From the NCBI GenBank assembly GCA_016926735.1, contig JAFGOA010000036.1, forward strand, positions 1 through 64,000: 64,000 nt of DNA. The letters run 5' to 3'. Below the pieces are notes generated by a model, which did not search any database, was not told the DNA's origin, and worked only from the letters and a program-made list of their open reading frames with translations. The DNA is from Promethearchaeota archaeon. Its GTDB lineage: Archaea > Asgardarchaeota > Lokiarchaeia > Sigyniarchaeales > SOKP01. Each line of letters starts with the position of its first letter. Within the stretch, counting starts at the first letter, position 1. Below are positions 46,703 to 55,604 of the stretch, in pieces. The position numbers and the translations under genes are program-made.

Positions 46703-47503
46703 TTAAATATTATTGCGTAGATATTCAAGTGCTTCTCCTCTAATTTCCCCATAAGTTCCTATTCCAATTTTTTTGATCTCATCTACAATTTGGGGTGTTT
46801 TAATATTTCTTAAAGTATTACGCCAAAAAAGAGTTTCAAGATTTTGAAATTTTGCAAGACTTTTTGGAAATTTTTCCATATGAACGTTAAATAAAGCAAT
46901 TGTCTTTAATGAAGGATGACTTGCTAGAAATACAGGGATGTCATCAATAGTAGTTCGACAAAAGTCAATTTTATTCAGGTTGGATGCATTTAAGAGAGTC
47001 TCTGGAAGGTAGAAATCTTTAGGTGTTTCATATAGTCTTATATTTTTTAAATTTTGAAGATTTCCAATAGATTTAGGTAAAGTTTTCATTAATTCACAAG
47101 TGAACTGTAATGATTCTAAACTCTCCATTTCTCCTATTGATTGGGGCAATTCAGTTATTACCTTACTCTCGATTGTCATTATTTTAAGTTTTTTTAGTTT
47201 ACCAATTTCTTCTGGAAGATTTCCCATAAGTGCATGTCTCCACCCAATTGTTTCCAGATATTCTAATTTTCCTATTTCTGTAGGCATATATCTAATCTCA
47301 TTCTTTTTAATCTCCTCTGCTGGTATTTTATTATAGATAGGTCTCTCCTCTTTATCCATTTCAAATGAAATTTTAGTTATGTGTTTTTTTGTTGTTTCAT
47401 ATTTGGGACCTAAAAGAGATGCTTTTTTCTTGGGAAGGATATTGATTTTTAATGCATTATTTATTAATTGAATTATTTCCTTTTCTTCTTTAAAATTAAT
47501 CAT
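46703..47503 (-). CDS. Leucine-rich repeat protein
   Basis: 266 residues. The first 80 are charged and helical; after that come about seven LRR units of 22-24 residues, with LPEEIGKLKKLKIMTI, LPQSIGEMESLESLQF and LPKSIGNLQNLKNIRL as the clearest, of the ribonuclease-inhibitor/plant-LRR type also found in Ras-group Roco proteins. No signal peptide or enzyme domain. LRR surfaces bind proteins, so it may be an adaptor or GTPase regulator; an LC7 gene lies upstream on the same strand, though 438 bases away. Confidence 0.85.
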   Translation of the reverse strand: MINFKEEKEIIQLINNALKINILPKKKASLLGPKYETTKKHITKISFEMDKEERPIYNKIPAEEIKKNEIRYMPTEIGKLEYLETIGWRHALMGNLPEEIGKLKKLKIMTIESKVITELPQSIGEMESLESLQFTCELMKTLPKSIGNLQNLKNIRLYETPKDFYLPETLLNASNLNKIDFCRTTIDDIPVFLASHPSLKTIALFNVHMEKFPKSLAKFQNLETLFWRNTLRNIKTPQIVDEIKKIGIGTYGEIRGEALEYLRNNI

Positions 47504-47941
47504 TTTATATCATTTTAAATTTAAAATATTCCTAAGGTTCTTAATAATTTTTAGAATTAAAATAATGCTAAAATTTCTAAGTAGAAATCTCGCTAAAATT
47601 ATATATATAATCTTAAAATATCTATTTCGCAATATTTCTAATACATTTTCAATTATTCGGATATTTTTTCCAACAATGGTTTTTTAAAGAACATATTCCA
47701 TAGAAAATGTATAGATTTTAATAGAAATCTGAATTGAAGATGTTTTTCACGATCTCCTTATACTAACTTCACATAAATACTATATCAGAATCATGATAAA
47801 TAATTGGTTTTCTTATTTATCAATATTTACAATGGATTTTCTGTTCATTTAAAAATGTAGAGTATTATGATATAGTAAATTCTATGTATATTCATCCATA
47901 CTTTAAAGAACATGGGTTTTTGCTATAAGATTGTAAAAAAA
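47504..47941. other. Gap between LRR and LC7 genes
   Basis: 438 AT-rich bases between two minus-strand genes. A promoter for the LRR gene is expected; no clear BRE/TATA pair, hairpin, repeat or reading frame can be singled out. Confidence 0.5.
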
Positions 47942-48331
47942 TTAGCAATTATCATTTATTCTATCAAAATATACATTCATTTTTTCCAAAAAAGAATCTA
48001 CTCTTGAAAATTCATCAATAATCAATGTTAGGAACACTTTATATTCATTATTTTTAAAAATCATAATAGAAATATCTTCTATTTGAGCGATAATTTTTTG
48101 CAATGATCTATCTCCAATTGTTTTCCCCAAACCATCAGCACTTTTTAAAACAGAGGCAATCATCGGGATTAATTCTTTATAATTATAATCTTCTTTCGTT
48201 TCTTTAATTAATAATCTACCATCTAAATAGGAAAGAATCACTCCCAGAAAATTACCTTCTTTTTTGATTTCTTCAAGTATCTTTGATAATTTTTGATAGT
48301 TAGGACTATTTTGGATTTTATTTTCACTCAT
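47942..48331 (-). CDS. Roadblock/LC7-domain protein
   Basis: 129 residues. Single Roadblock/LC7 domain: helix 1 (NYQKLSKILEEIKKEG), strand pair NFLGVILSYLDGRLLIKE, central long helix (IPMIASVLKSADGLGKTIG) and the strands KIIAQIEDISIMIFKNNEYKVFLTLI, then a C-terminal helix. Such proteins dimerise and, like MglB and the Ragulator subunits, bind or regulate small GTPases. The only GTPases nearby are the Rab-like gene at 49938 and the Arf-like gene at 43806. Cytosolic. Confidence 0.85.
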   Translation of the reverse strand: MSENKIQNSPNYQKLSKILEEIKKEGNFLGVILSYLDGRLLIKETKEDYNYKELIPMIASVLKSADGLGKTIGDRSLQKIIAQIEDISIMIFKNNEYKVFLTLIIDEFSRVDSFLEKMNVYFDRINDNC

Positions 48332-48406
48332 GATTTTAAGAAAGCATGTTCAATATCTAAAATAATTAATATGCATTTAATTAATTAATGTTATAGTGAA
48401 AAAAAG

Positions 48407-49795
48407 TTGGAAAATAAAGATTTAGTAGAATTAATAAAAGAGAGTAATAAATTCTTTATTATAAATGAATTAATCCCATTTTTAAAAATTCCTAGTTTTA
48501 CATTAAATAAGGAAGGAATTAATCAAGCTATTAATTTTATAATTAAATATATCTCTGAATTTAGTGATGATATCCAGAAAATTGAAGGAGAGGTAAACCC
48601 TTTAATAATAGCAAAAGTTTCAGGGAAAATTAAAACGCCTATCCTAATTTATATGATGTATGATACTCAACCTGTTAATGAATTAAAAAAATGGGAATCT
48701 CAACCTTTTCAAGCAGATATAAAAAAAATTCCAGAATTTAATAATTTAGGAAATTGTATTATTGCTAGAGGAGCATATAATTCAAAAACTCCTTTATTAT
48801 CATTTCTCAATATTATAAAAATTCTTAAACAAAAAGAAAACTTACCTATTTCATTGTTTCTTGTATTTGATGGAGAAGAAGAAATAGGATCCCCAACATT
48901 TTTAAAATTAATATCTACTAAAAAATCATTATTTGAAAATTGTACACATGCTTATTATCCTTCAACTAAACAAGATATAGATGGTAAAGCTATTATTAAA
49001 TTAGGATATAAAGGATTAATTTCATTTTCTTTAAGAACTACCTCTAAAAATAAACAAGTTCATTCTGCTTATAATAATATCATACCAAATCCTTGTTTGG
49101 ATCTTTTGAGATTAATAGATATTATTTTTAAAGATAATAAAATACAAATAAAATCTTTATCTGAAGAATATAAACCTTTACAAAAAGAACAGGAACTTTT
49201 AGAAAAATTATCTTTAAATAAAGATCTTGGAAATATCTTGTTAAAAGCAGGAATTAATCAATATTCAGCTCAAGACTCTTATCAATTATTTTTTAATTAT
49301 TTATTCAAACCCACATTCAATATTTCTACATTAAAATCTGGATATTTAAAAGAGGGTATAAAAAATTCAATTCCGAATAGTGCTCTTTGTAATATTGATA
49401 TTAGATTTGCACATCAACAATCTGTAGATATTATCTTTGATGAAATTTCAAGACTTATTCTTTCATATTCTCGTAATCTAAATTCTGATGTTGAAATTAT
49501 AAAAAACAGTGCTATTGAGAGTTCACGTATAGATATTGATTCTGTCCTAGTAAAGAGTATTCTAAAGAGTTATGATAAATTAGAAATTCAATCTGAGATC
49601 TGGCCAATTAGCGCAGCAGCAGCCCCGTTAAGTAAAATAAATACTGATTTAGGAATGGAATACATTGCAGCAGGTTTAGGAATAGGAGGTAATGCTCATA
49701 CTTATAATGAATTTATACAATTTGATTCAATAATCGACGCTAGACTATCTTATTTTTATTTTCTTTTTTTCTGTTCAGAAGACCTTAATTTTTAA
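48407..49795 (+). CDS. M20 family metallopeptidase
   Basis: 462 residues, typical length for M20 dipeptidase-like enzymes. The first metal motif MYDTQP (normally GHxDVxP, here with Tyr for His) is followed by ARGAYNSKTPLLSFL (normally RGxxDxKG) and FDGEEEIGSPTF, with the catalytic Glu pair. Substitutions in the first two motifs (Y for His, N for Asp) suggest altered metal binding. The dimerisation lid is at about 190-330; the C-terminus has GIGGNAHTYNEF, with the last metal His. The start is a TTG at 48407. It probably acts on small peptides or acylated amino acids; activity is uncertain given the changes. Confidence 0.8.
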   Translation: MENKDLVELIKESNKFFIINELIPFLKIPSFTLNKEGINQAINFIIKYISEFSDDIQKIEGEVNPLIIAKVSGKIKTPILIYMMYDTQPVNELKKWESQPFQADIKKIPEFNNLGNCIIARGAYNSKTPLLSFLNIIKILKQKENLPISLFLVFDGEEEIGSPTFLKLISTKKSLFENCTHAYYPSTKQDIDGKAIIKLGYKGLISFSLRTTSKNKQVHSAYNNIIPNPCLDLLRLIDIIFKDNKIQIKSLSEEYKPLQKEQELLEKLSLNKDLGNILLKAGINQYSAQDSYQLFFNYLFKPTFNISTLKSGYLKEGIKNSIPNSALCNIDIRFAHQQSVDIIFDEISRLILSYSRNLNSDVEIIKNSAIESSRIDIDSVLVKSILKSYDKLEIQSEIWPISAAAAPLSKINTDLGMEYIAAGLGIGGNAHTYNEFIQFDSIIDARLSYFYFLFFCSEDLNF

Positions 49796-49937
49796 AGATG
49801 TCCTATAGTATTACATATATTATATCACAAAAATTTTTAAAAAATTATTTTATCTAAATTATATCTGAAATAGAAAATAAGAATATTATACAATAGTTTT
49901 TTTTATAAATTTACAGTTATCAGGTTCCAAAATAACA

Positions 49938-50501
49938 ATGAGTAATTCAAATATTGATATTGTTTTTAAAATATGTATTTTTGGGGATGGTGGTGTTGGT
50001 AAAACAACATTAATTAAGAGATATTTAACTGGTTTATTTGATGATTCTACAGCTATGACTATTGGATTAGATTTTCATACAAAAAGAATCAAAATTAAAG
50101 ATTTAAATATCGCACTTCAAGTATGGGATTTTGCTGGAGAAGAAAGATTTCGTTTTTTATTACCTTCTTATGTAGGAGGTGCAAATGGAGGATTATTTAT
50201 GTTTGATATTACTCGATTTACAAGTCTAAAAAACTTCCCTGATTGGTTAGAAATATTCAGAAATGGATATAATAAAAACAACAGTACAAATAATGTAGAT
50301 TTAAAACTACCCGTGATTATGGTAGGTGGAAAATCAGATCTAAATGATAGTCGAGCAGTTTCAATAGAGGATGCTGAGGAAATAGTGCAAAATGAAAATC
50401 TATATAGTTATATTGAATGTTCTTCAAAAACGGGTGAGAATATAGAGGAAATTTTTAATCAAATTGTATTATATCTGCTGAAAGTCTCAAATATATTTTA
50501 A
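49938..50501 (+). CDS. Rab-like small GTPase
   Basis: 187 residues with all GTPase motifs: P-loop GDGGVGKT (16-23), switch I TIGLDFHTK (41-49), WDFAGEERFR (63-72; Rab-like WDTAGQERFR with Glu in place of the catalytic Gln), GGKSD (130-134; NKxD variant) and CSSKTG (161-166). The close match of switch II to Rab/Ras families is typical for Asgard. There is no C-terminal Cys, so it is not prenylated in the eukaryotic way. The Gln-to-Glu change may slow hydrolysis. It stands alone, with an LC7 gene 1.6 kb to the left. Confidence 0.9.
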   Translation: MSNSNIDIVFKICIFGDGGVGKTTLIKRYLTGLFDDSTAMTIGLDFHTKRIKIKDLNIALQVWDFAGEERFRFLLPSYVGGANGGLFMFDITRFTSLKNFPDWLEIFRNGYNKNNSTNNVDLKLPVIMVGGKSDLNDSRAVSIEDAEEIVQNENLYSYIECSSKTGENIEEIFNQIVLYLLKVSNIF

Positions 50502-50697
50502 TGTGTATATTAGTTGAAAAAACAATACTCATTTGAATTATTATTATATTAATAATATATATTAAATTATTAATACAAAAATAATATATTGAAGTTTACT
50601 TTCTAATGTTCCATAATTTAATTCTAATTTATTTGTTTTTTAAATCAGAAAAGATTATAATAAACGTTCTATAAATTCATACAAGATTTTAAAACCA

Positions 50698-50788
50698 CTA
50701 TTTCGTCTTAAGCGTTAAGGAGCGATATGTATCATCTTTCATAGACTATTTCCAATTATATTAGAGGAGATTGTCATTCTCCTTTTTT
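50698..50788 (+). ncRNA. Candidate small RNA with its own promoter and hairpin end
   Basis: About 90 bases. A TATA-like box (tctataaat, 50668-50676) lies about 25 bases before the proposed start; near the 5' end CTTAA-GCG-TTAAG (50707-50719) can form a short hairpin; at the 3' end AGGAGA and TCTCCT (50765-50770, 50778-50783) form a six-pair stem followed by a T-run. Base composition is less AT-rich than the flanks. No known family is recognised. It could instead be the late 3' end of the Rab-like transcript. Confidence 0.25.
50765..50788 (+). terminator. GC-containing hairpin followed by a T-run
   Basis: AGGAGA pairs with TCTCCT over a seven-base loop and is followed by five further T residues. 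It is one of the few hairpin-plus-T-run structures in the window and reads as an intrinsic terminator on the plus strand. Confidence 0.45.
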
Positions 50789-51139
50789 GTCGAAATCACT
50801 ATAATTATATTCATTGTTTTAGAGGGAATTTGATTAATTTTCTCCTTTGAATATGATGCTATTTAAATAATTTTCGATATAACTGATTTATATACAATTA
50901 AAAATGATAAATGTCTATTTTAATCAATAATTAGACTTATTCCCTTTTACAAAACATAGAATTTCTTCTATTCTTTTTTTGAACTTTATTGAGATTTTCT
51001 TTTTTTATATCAATGCGTTAATATTTTATTATTGTTATTAATTATGAAAATTACAAAGAAGATTAATAAACACCTTATTTATATATTATTATTAAGTTAG
51101 CATTAACTTTAGATTGAGATTAAAAGGTATTGGAATAAA

Positions 51140-51487
51140 GTGCCAATTGGTTCATTAGTTATTAAATGGGACACAAGAAGCGGAATTGATATTTTAGCAA
51201 AAAACCCAGAAAATATAGCTGATAAAATTTCAAAAAAAACTTTATTACAGCTTTATAATATGCATCAATATTTAGTAGATGAAGGAGTTGTATGGTTACA
51301 ACTAGATCATCTAAATCTTGTATCTTACTTTTCTGGAATTGATTTTTATTTTATAGTTGTTCTTAATATGCTTGAAAATCCTGAAGAATTTGAAGAAAAA
51401 ACCTTTTATTGTGGAAAAAAATTATCAGAATATACAGAAAATGATAATTTAAATGAAATAATGATAATGATGTGCAAGGATTTATAG
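51140..51487 (+). CDS. Hypothetical protein, possibly longin/roadblock-like
   Basis: 115 residues, cytosolic. The first strand GSLVIKWDTRSGIDILAKNP resembles the opening hairpin of longin/LC7-like folds, followed by a helix (KTLLQLYNMHQYL), the strands VVWLQLDHLNLVSYFSG and FYFIVVLNM, and a final helix. No family is certain. The start is a GTG at 51140 with AAAAGG upstream; the frame has a stop 30 bases before and no ATG nearby. Convergent with a HAD gene. Confidence 0.6.
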   Translation: MPIGSLVIKWDTRSGIDILAKNPENIADKISKKTLLQLYNMHQYLVDEGVVWLQLDHLNLVSYFSGIDFYFIVVLNMLENPEEFEEKTFYCGKKLSEYTENDNLNEIMIMMCKDL

Positions 51488-51511
51488 CTATAGCACTAAT
51501 TTTTTGATATC

Positions 51512-52354
51512 CTAAGATATAAATATATCATCTAATTTTTCTATAATAAGATTTGGTAATAGATCTTTATCATTTTCTGCATTATTTAATGTAATTCTTA
51601 TATTTTCTATTTCGCTTCTAGTCGTAACACCTGTTAGAACAGCTATAGTAGTAATACCTGCTCTATTACCCGCTAAGATATCAGTATTGAGTCGATCTCC
51701 AATCATAACCGCATATTCTTTCATTAACGAATTATCTTCTAATATCTTATTAATACCAAATGGATTTGGTTTTCCATAAATCACTTTTGGATATTTACCA
51801 GTACAAGTAGTAACAGCATTTACCATTACACCTGCTCCGGGTTTAATTCCTTTTTCTACAGGCAAAGTTGAGTCTGAATTAGTCGCGATAAATTCGGCCC
51901 CTTTTTCAAGTATACATTTCTGAGCAGAATATAATTTATTATATGTTAGATCTCGATCAAGACCAACTACCACATAATCTACATTATCAACTTCCTCATC
52001 TTCCTTTAAAATAATGTGTCCACTATTCTCTAATTCTTTTTTTAATCCTATCTCTCCAATTACAAATACTTTAGAATTTTTCTTCATTTTTGTTATCTCA
52101 GAAGTGGTAATTGAAGCGCTTGTATAAAAATCTGAAATTTTACTTTCTATTCCTAATTTATTTAATTTATCTACATACATTTCACGAGTTATCGTTGAAT
52201 TATTTGTATTATATATAACTTTAATGGACATTTCTCTTAATTCCTTGATGATTTTATTAACATTTTCTATTAATTTTTTACCTCTATAAATTACCCCATC
52301 TAAATCAAATATAAAAAGTTTTTTCTTCTTTAAATCATCAATTAATTCTCGCAT
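51512..52354 (-). CDS. HAD-IIA phosphatase (NagD-like)
   Basis: 280 residues. All four HAD motifs are present: FDLDGVIYRG (I), NTNNST (II), GKPNPFG (III Lys) and MIGDRLNTDILAGNRAG (IV). A C2-type cap lies between motifs II and III. This is the NagD/AraL/phosphoglycolate phosphatase-like class, which removes phosphate from sugar or small phosphates, with Mg2+ and an aspartyl-phosphate intermediate. It lies 95 bases downstream of the dolichol-kinase-like gene. Substrate not determined. Confidence 0.88.
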   Translation of the reverse strand: MRELIDDLKKKKLFIFDLDGVIYRGKKLIENVNKIIKELREMSIKVIYNTNNSTITREMYVDKLNKLGIESKISDFYTSASITTSEITKMKKNSKVFVIGEIGLKKELENSGHIILKEDEEVDNVDYVVVGLDRDLTYNKLYSAQKCILEKGAEFIATNSDSTLPVEKGIKPGAGVMVNAVTTCTGKYPKVIYGKPNPFGINKILEDNSLMKEYAVMIGDRLNTDILAGNRAGITTIAVLTGVTTRSEIENIRITLNNAENDKDLLPNLIIEKLDDIFIS

Positions 52355-52449
52355 AGTTATTTAAAATAATAATAACTGATATTAAAAGATAATTAGAACA
52401 CAAAATATCTTTAACTCTGCTAAATAAAAAGAATAATAATAAAAATTAT

Positions 52450-53589
52450 TTATAAAAATCCAATGGGTAAGTTAAAGACATAATAAAAAATAGTAATACC
52501 AAGGGTTATAAGAATTGGATTTAATATATTATCTGCTATATATGTTGGAAAAAAATCAAGCAAAAAGAATATGATTGCAGCAATTATCGCATATATAGGT
52601 CCTACAGTAAATACCCCTATTAAATATGCACTACCTACTCCTGCAATAAAACCTTCAACAGTTTTTTTCTGACCTCTTGGACAATTGATCCTATATTTAC
52701 CTAATCCCCTTCCAACTAAAGCAGCAGCAGCATCAGAAAAACATGCTATTAAAATTCCTGCAGTAAGAGCATTTAAAGGAACTATACCCTCTAAATACAA
52801 GATATAAGAAAATATAGCTCCAGCCAATAAATATATTTGAGGCCCAACTGCATTATATTCCTCATTTCGTAGCACTGAGCGTGTTAAAAAATTTAACATA
52901 GAATATTCTGGTCCCCATAATATTCTTATCAATTCAGATACAATTGTAAATACTAATATAGCAATAAAAGCAAATAACGTAATATATTGTATCGCAATAA
53001 AATCACCTATTGCATATGGATATGTTGATATATCCCCCCAAAGAAAATTATATGTAGGTTCAGTGGTTTTTATAAAATAGATTATACCTTCATTTACCAT
53101 TCCTGCTAGAGGAGGGAATATCATATAAATTCCATAAATTGCAAAAATGAACAAAAGTCCACCTAAATGAAAGGTTTTTCTAATTAATTCCATTTTTATG
53201 GAGATTTGTTCTCTATATGGGCTTTCTTTTTTCATTGCAATAATATATCTTTTAATAAGAGAGAGATCTTTTATGTTATTTGATACTTTATCAAAATCTA
53301 TTTTTTTACTGATTTTAGAGATTAATAGACTAAAACTTAGAAAAACTATCAACATAATTCCAATCCACCATACCATAAATCCATTGTAAGGATAATGGGC
53401 TAATCCTTTGATTGAATTATAATAAGCAAAAAAAATAAATAAGAAAGCACATACCAAAGTAGAACTACTTCCATATCTATTTTCTTTATATCCCTTATAA
53501 GCAATATAAAACATAAGAAATGATAATATAAAGAAGAAATAAGTTAATGTTGTATTATAGAGTTCTGGTATAATATTCAAATTAATCAT
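52450..53589 (-). CDS. Dolichol/phytol kinase-like CTP-dependent membrane enzyme
   Basis: 379 residues, about nine membrane helices. The C-terminal third has the signature of the SEC59/DGK1/VTE5 family, related to CDP-diglyceride synthase: CFSDAAAALVGRGLGKYR, then KKTVEGFIAGVGSAYLIG. KMELIRKTFHLGGLLF (about 130-145) is the conserved ERK(L)xH motif. It should phosphorylate a polyprenol or diacylglycerol-like lipid with CTP. In archaea such an enzyme could recycle the dolichol carrier or work on archaeal lipids. The first 80 residues carry an additional pair of membrane helices. Confidence 0.82.
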   Translation of the reverse strand: MINLNIIPELYNTTLTYFFFILSFLMFYIAYKGYKENRYGSSSTLVCAFLFIFFAYYNSIKGLAHYPYNGFMVWWIGIMLIVFLSFSLLISKISKKIDFDKVSNNIKDLSLIKRYIIAMKKESPYREQISIKMELIRKTFHLGGLLFIFAIYGIYMIFPPLAGMVNEGIIYFIKTTEPTYNFLWGDISTYPYAIGDFIAIQYITLFAFIAILVFTIVSELIRILWGPEYSMLNFLTRSVLRNEEYNAVGPQIYLLAGAIFSYILYLEGIVPLNALTAGILIACFSDAAAALVGRGLGKYRINCPRGQKKTVEGFIAGVGSAYLIGVFTVGPIYAIIAAIIFFLLDFFPTYIADNILNPILITLGITIFYYVFNLPIGFL

Positions 53590-53678
53590 ATATTCTCTTG
53601 ATTCTATTAATATTATATTGAATATTATATCCTATAATTATTCTTCGGAATATTCTATTAAAATAAGTAGATCTCTAG

Positions 53679-54746
53679 ATGATAAAAATTGAAAATAAAA
53701 AAATGAATTTACTTAATACTCTTATGAGAATAGAAAGCAATGAAATACCTGTTTATTGTACGGGATATCCAAAAGAGAGTTTTATGAAATTATATCAAAA
53801 TAAATATAACATAATCTCTGAAAATAACAATATGTTTATTCTAAAAGGAAAAGATTATTCTCTTATTGATAAAATGGGATTTGATGCTATTTCAATCTGG
53901 GACTTTAGAAGAGGCATAGGAGGGTATAGACTTGATTTTCGAACAGAAATAGATGGATGGGGGAGAATTATGACAAATAATTGGTATACTTGGGATGGCG
54001 TCTTCAAAGATGAAAAAATAATTAATAATTGGAATCATTTAACCTTACCTTCAGAAAGGGATTTAATATTATTAGCTCGATTTCTTAGGTATAACAATAA
54101 GATGGGTTATGTCTTATCTTTACCCGGATTATTTGAAAAAACCTGGCAATCTATGGGATTTATCTTTTTTTCCAAATGTTTAAAAAAAAACATTGAATTC
54201 ATTAGAAGAATTATTGATTTTTTTTATGATTATATAATAAAATTAATAAAACTCCTACAGAAATATGGCGTCAATATTTTTTTAATTGCAGATGATCTTG
54301 GTTATAATAATCGTTCATTTATTCAGAAGAATATATTTTTTCAATTATTTTTAGATAAATACAAAAATCTTGTGAATTTTATTCATGATAACAAGAATTA
54401 TGTAATTATTCATTCTGATGGATATATATCAAATTTTGTTGATCTTTTAATTGATATTGGATTTGATGGGATACAAAGTATTGAACCTAATGCCGGTAAT
54501 AATATATTTGAACTTTTTAGGAAATTCGGTGATAAAATCTGTTTTATTGGTAATCTTGATAATGGAAAATATTTAACTTTTGGGACCACCTTAGAAGTTA
54601 GACAATATGCAGAAAAATTGATAAAAAAAGCGAAAAAATATAATTCTTTTCTAATAATATCTCCTACCCAACAAATTAATGAAATTACTCGTCCAGAAAA
54701 TATATATCATATGATAAAAATTACAAAATTACAATCTCGTAATTGA
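53679..54746 (+). CDS. Uroporphyrinogen decarboxylase-family protein
   Basis: 355 residues. The TIM barrel of the UroD/MtaA/CmuA family is seen in NIFLIADDLGYNNRSF (the DDxG-type substrate loop), IIHSDGYISNFVDLLIDIGFDGIQSIEPNAG and ICFIGNLDN, all characteristic of corrinoid methyltransferase-type members. The HSDG motif matches the HxCG-type metal-binding region only in part, so zinc binding may be lost. There is no other haem gene here, so a methyltransferase-like role is more likely than uroporphyrinogen decarboxylation. Not certain. A later ATG at codon 9 is possible. Confidence 0.75.
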   Translation: MIKIENKKMNLLNTLMRIESNEIPVYCTGYPKESFMKLYQNKYNIISENNNMFILKGKDYSLIDKMGFDAISIWDFRRGIGGYRLDFRTEIDGWGRIMTNNWYTWDGVFKDEKIINNWNHLTLPSERDLILLARFLRYNNKMGYVLSLPGLFEKTWQSMGFIFFSKCLKKNIEFIRRIIDFFYDYIIKLIKLLQKYGVNIFLIADDLGYNNRSFIQKNIFFQLFLDKYKNLVNFIHDNKNYVIIHSDGYISNFVDLLIDIGFDGIQSIEPNAGNNIFELFRKFGDKICFIGNLDNGKYLTFGTTLEVRQYAEKLIKKAKKYNSFLIISPTQQINEITRPENIYHMIKITKLQSRN

Positions 54747-54983
54747 AATTAAATATTTCACACATAAAGGTTTTTTTTAAATCAGATTGATATGAAAAAT
54801 TATTTATTTTTTTTTTGTCATTAAAATTTATAAAATTAATAATCTAATAATATATTCAAATCAAAAAAAATAAAAGATATAATAAAAATTAAATAATATC
54901 AATCTAAGTTTAAATATAACTTTTAATGTTATAATATTATAACTTTATTATTCAAATTAAATAATTATTGGAGTTATTTTCTC

Positions 54984-55355
54984 ATGGCACAATCAACAGG
55001 AGGAACACTTGATAGTATACTGAAGCAATTACTAGCTTCTATTCCAGAAGTCAAATCTGCAGCTATTGTATCCGTTGAAGGGCTTCCTATTGCCTCAGCT
55101 CTTCCACAAGGAGTAGATGAAACTCGTATTGCTGCTATGACGGCTGCAATCCTTTCCCTCGGAGAAAGGGCAGCCCATGAAATGCAAAAGGGAGATTTAG
55201 AACAAATAATGGTTAAAGGAAGCGATGGGGTACTTTTAGTATTAGCTGCGGGCCCAAATGCGGTTTTAACTGTCTCTACAACAAAAGATGTGAGATTAGG
55301 ATTAATATTTCTCGACTGTAAGAGAACTTGTGAGAAAATAGCAAAATTAATATAA
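54984..55355 (+). CDS. Roadblock/LC7-domain protein
   Basis: 123 residues, a canonical LC7/MglB-like domain: an N-terminal helix (LDSILKQLLASIPEVKS), the strand pair SAAIVSVEGLPIASALP, a long central helix (ETRIAAMTAAILSLGERAA) and the strands GVLLVLAAGPNAVLTVST, then a helix (CKRTCEKIAKLI). It probably forms homodimers and regulates small GTPases. It differs from the copy at 47942 by its greater resemblance to bacterial MglB. GGAG precedes the ATG and the gene is much less AT-rich than its neighbours, so it is likely highly expressed. Confidence 0.92.
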   Translation: MAQSTGGTLDSILKQLLASIPEVKSAAIVSVEGLPIASALPQGVDETRIAAMTAAILSLGERAAHEMQKGDLEQIMVKGSDGVLLVLAAGPNAVLTVSTTKDVRLGLIFLDCKRTCEKIAKLI

Positions 55356-55604
55356 CTCTTTGATTAAATCACTATTTTAAGAAATCCCCTTCTGTTCTGT
55401 AATTCTTTTTTTTTTGATTAAAATACGGAAATTATAGGAGATAATTCTCGATTAATTGTTATAAATTAATAATCATTAAGGGAGGAATAATTTTTATTAA
55501 TAAATTACTATTTTAGAAACATTACTAATATATTAATTAAATTTTCTGTTTAAAAACATAAATAATTTTATTATAATTCACCTTAAATCGTTTATCTTGT
55601 AAAA

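Larger units (their letters stand above)
50502..51139. other. Long non-coding region with a possible RNA gene
   Basis: 638 bases, the longest gap in the window. A TATA-like box at 50668-50676 and a terminator-like hairpin at 50765-50788 frame a stretch listed below as a candidate small RNA. Right of it the DNA is AT-rich with no reading frame; GTG at 51140 starts the next gene. Confidence 0.4.
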
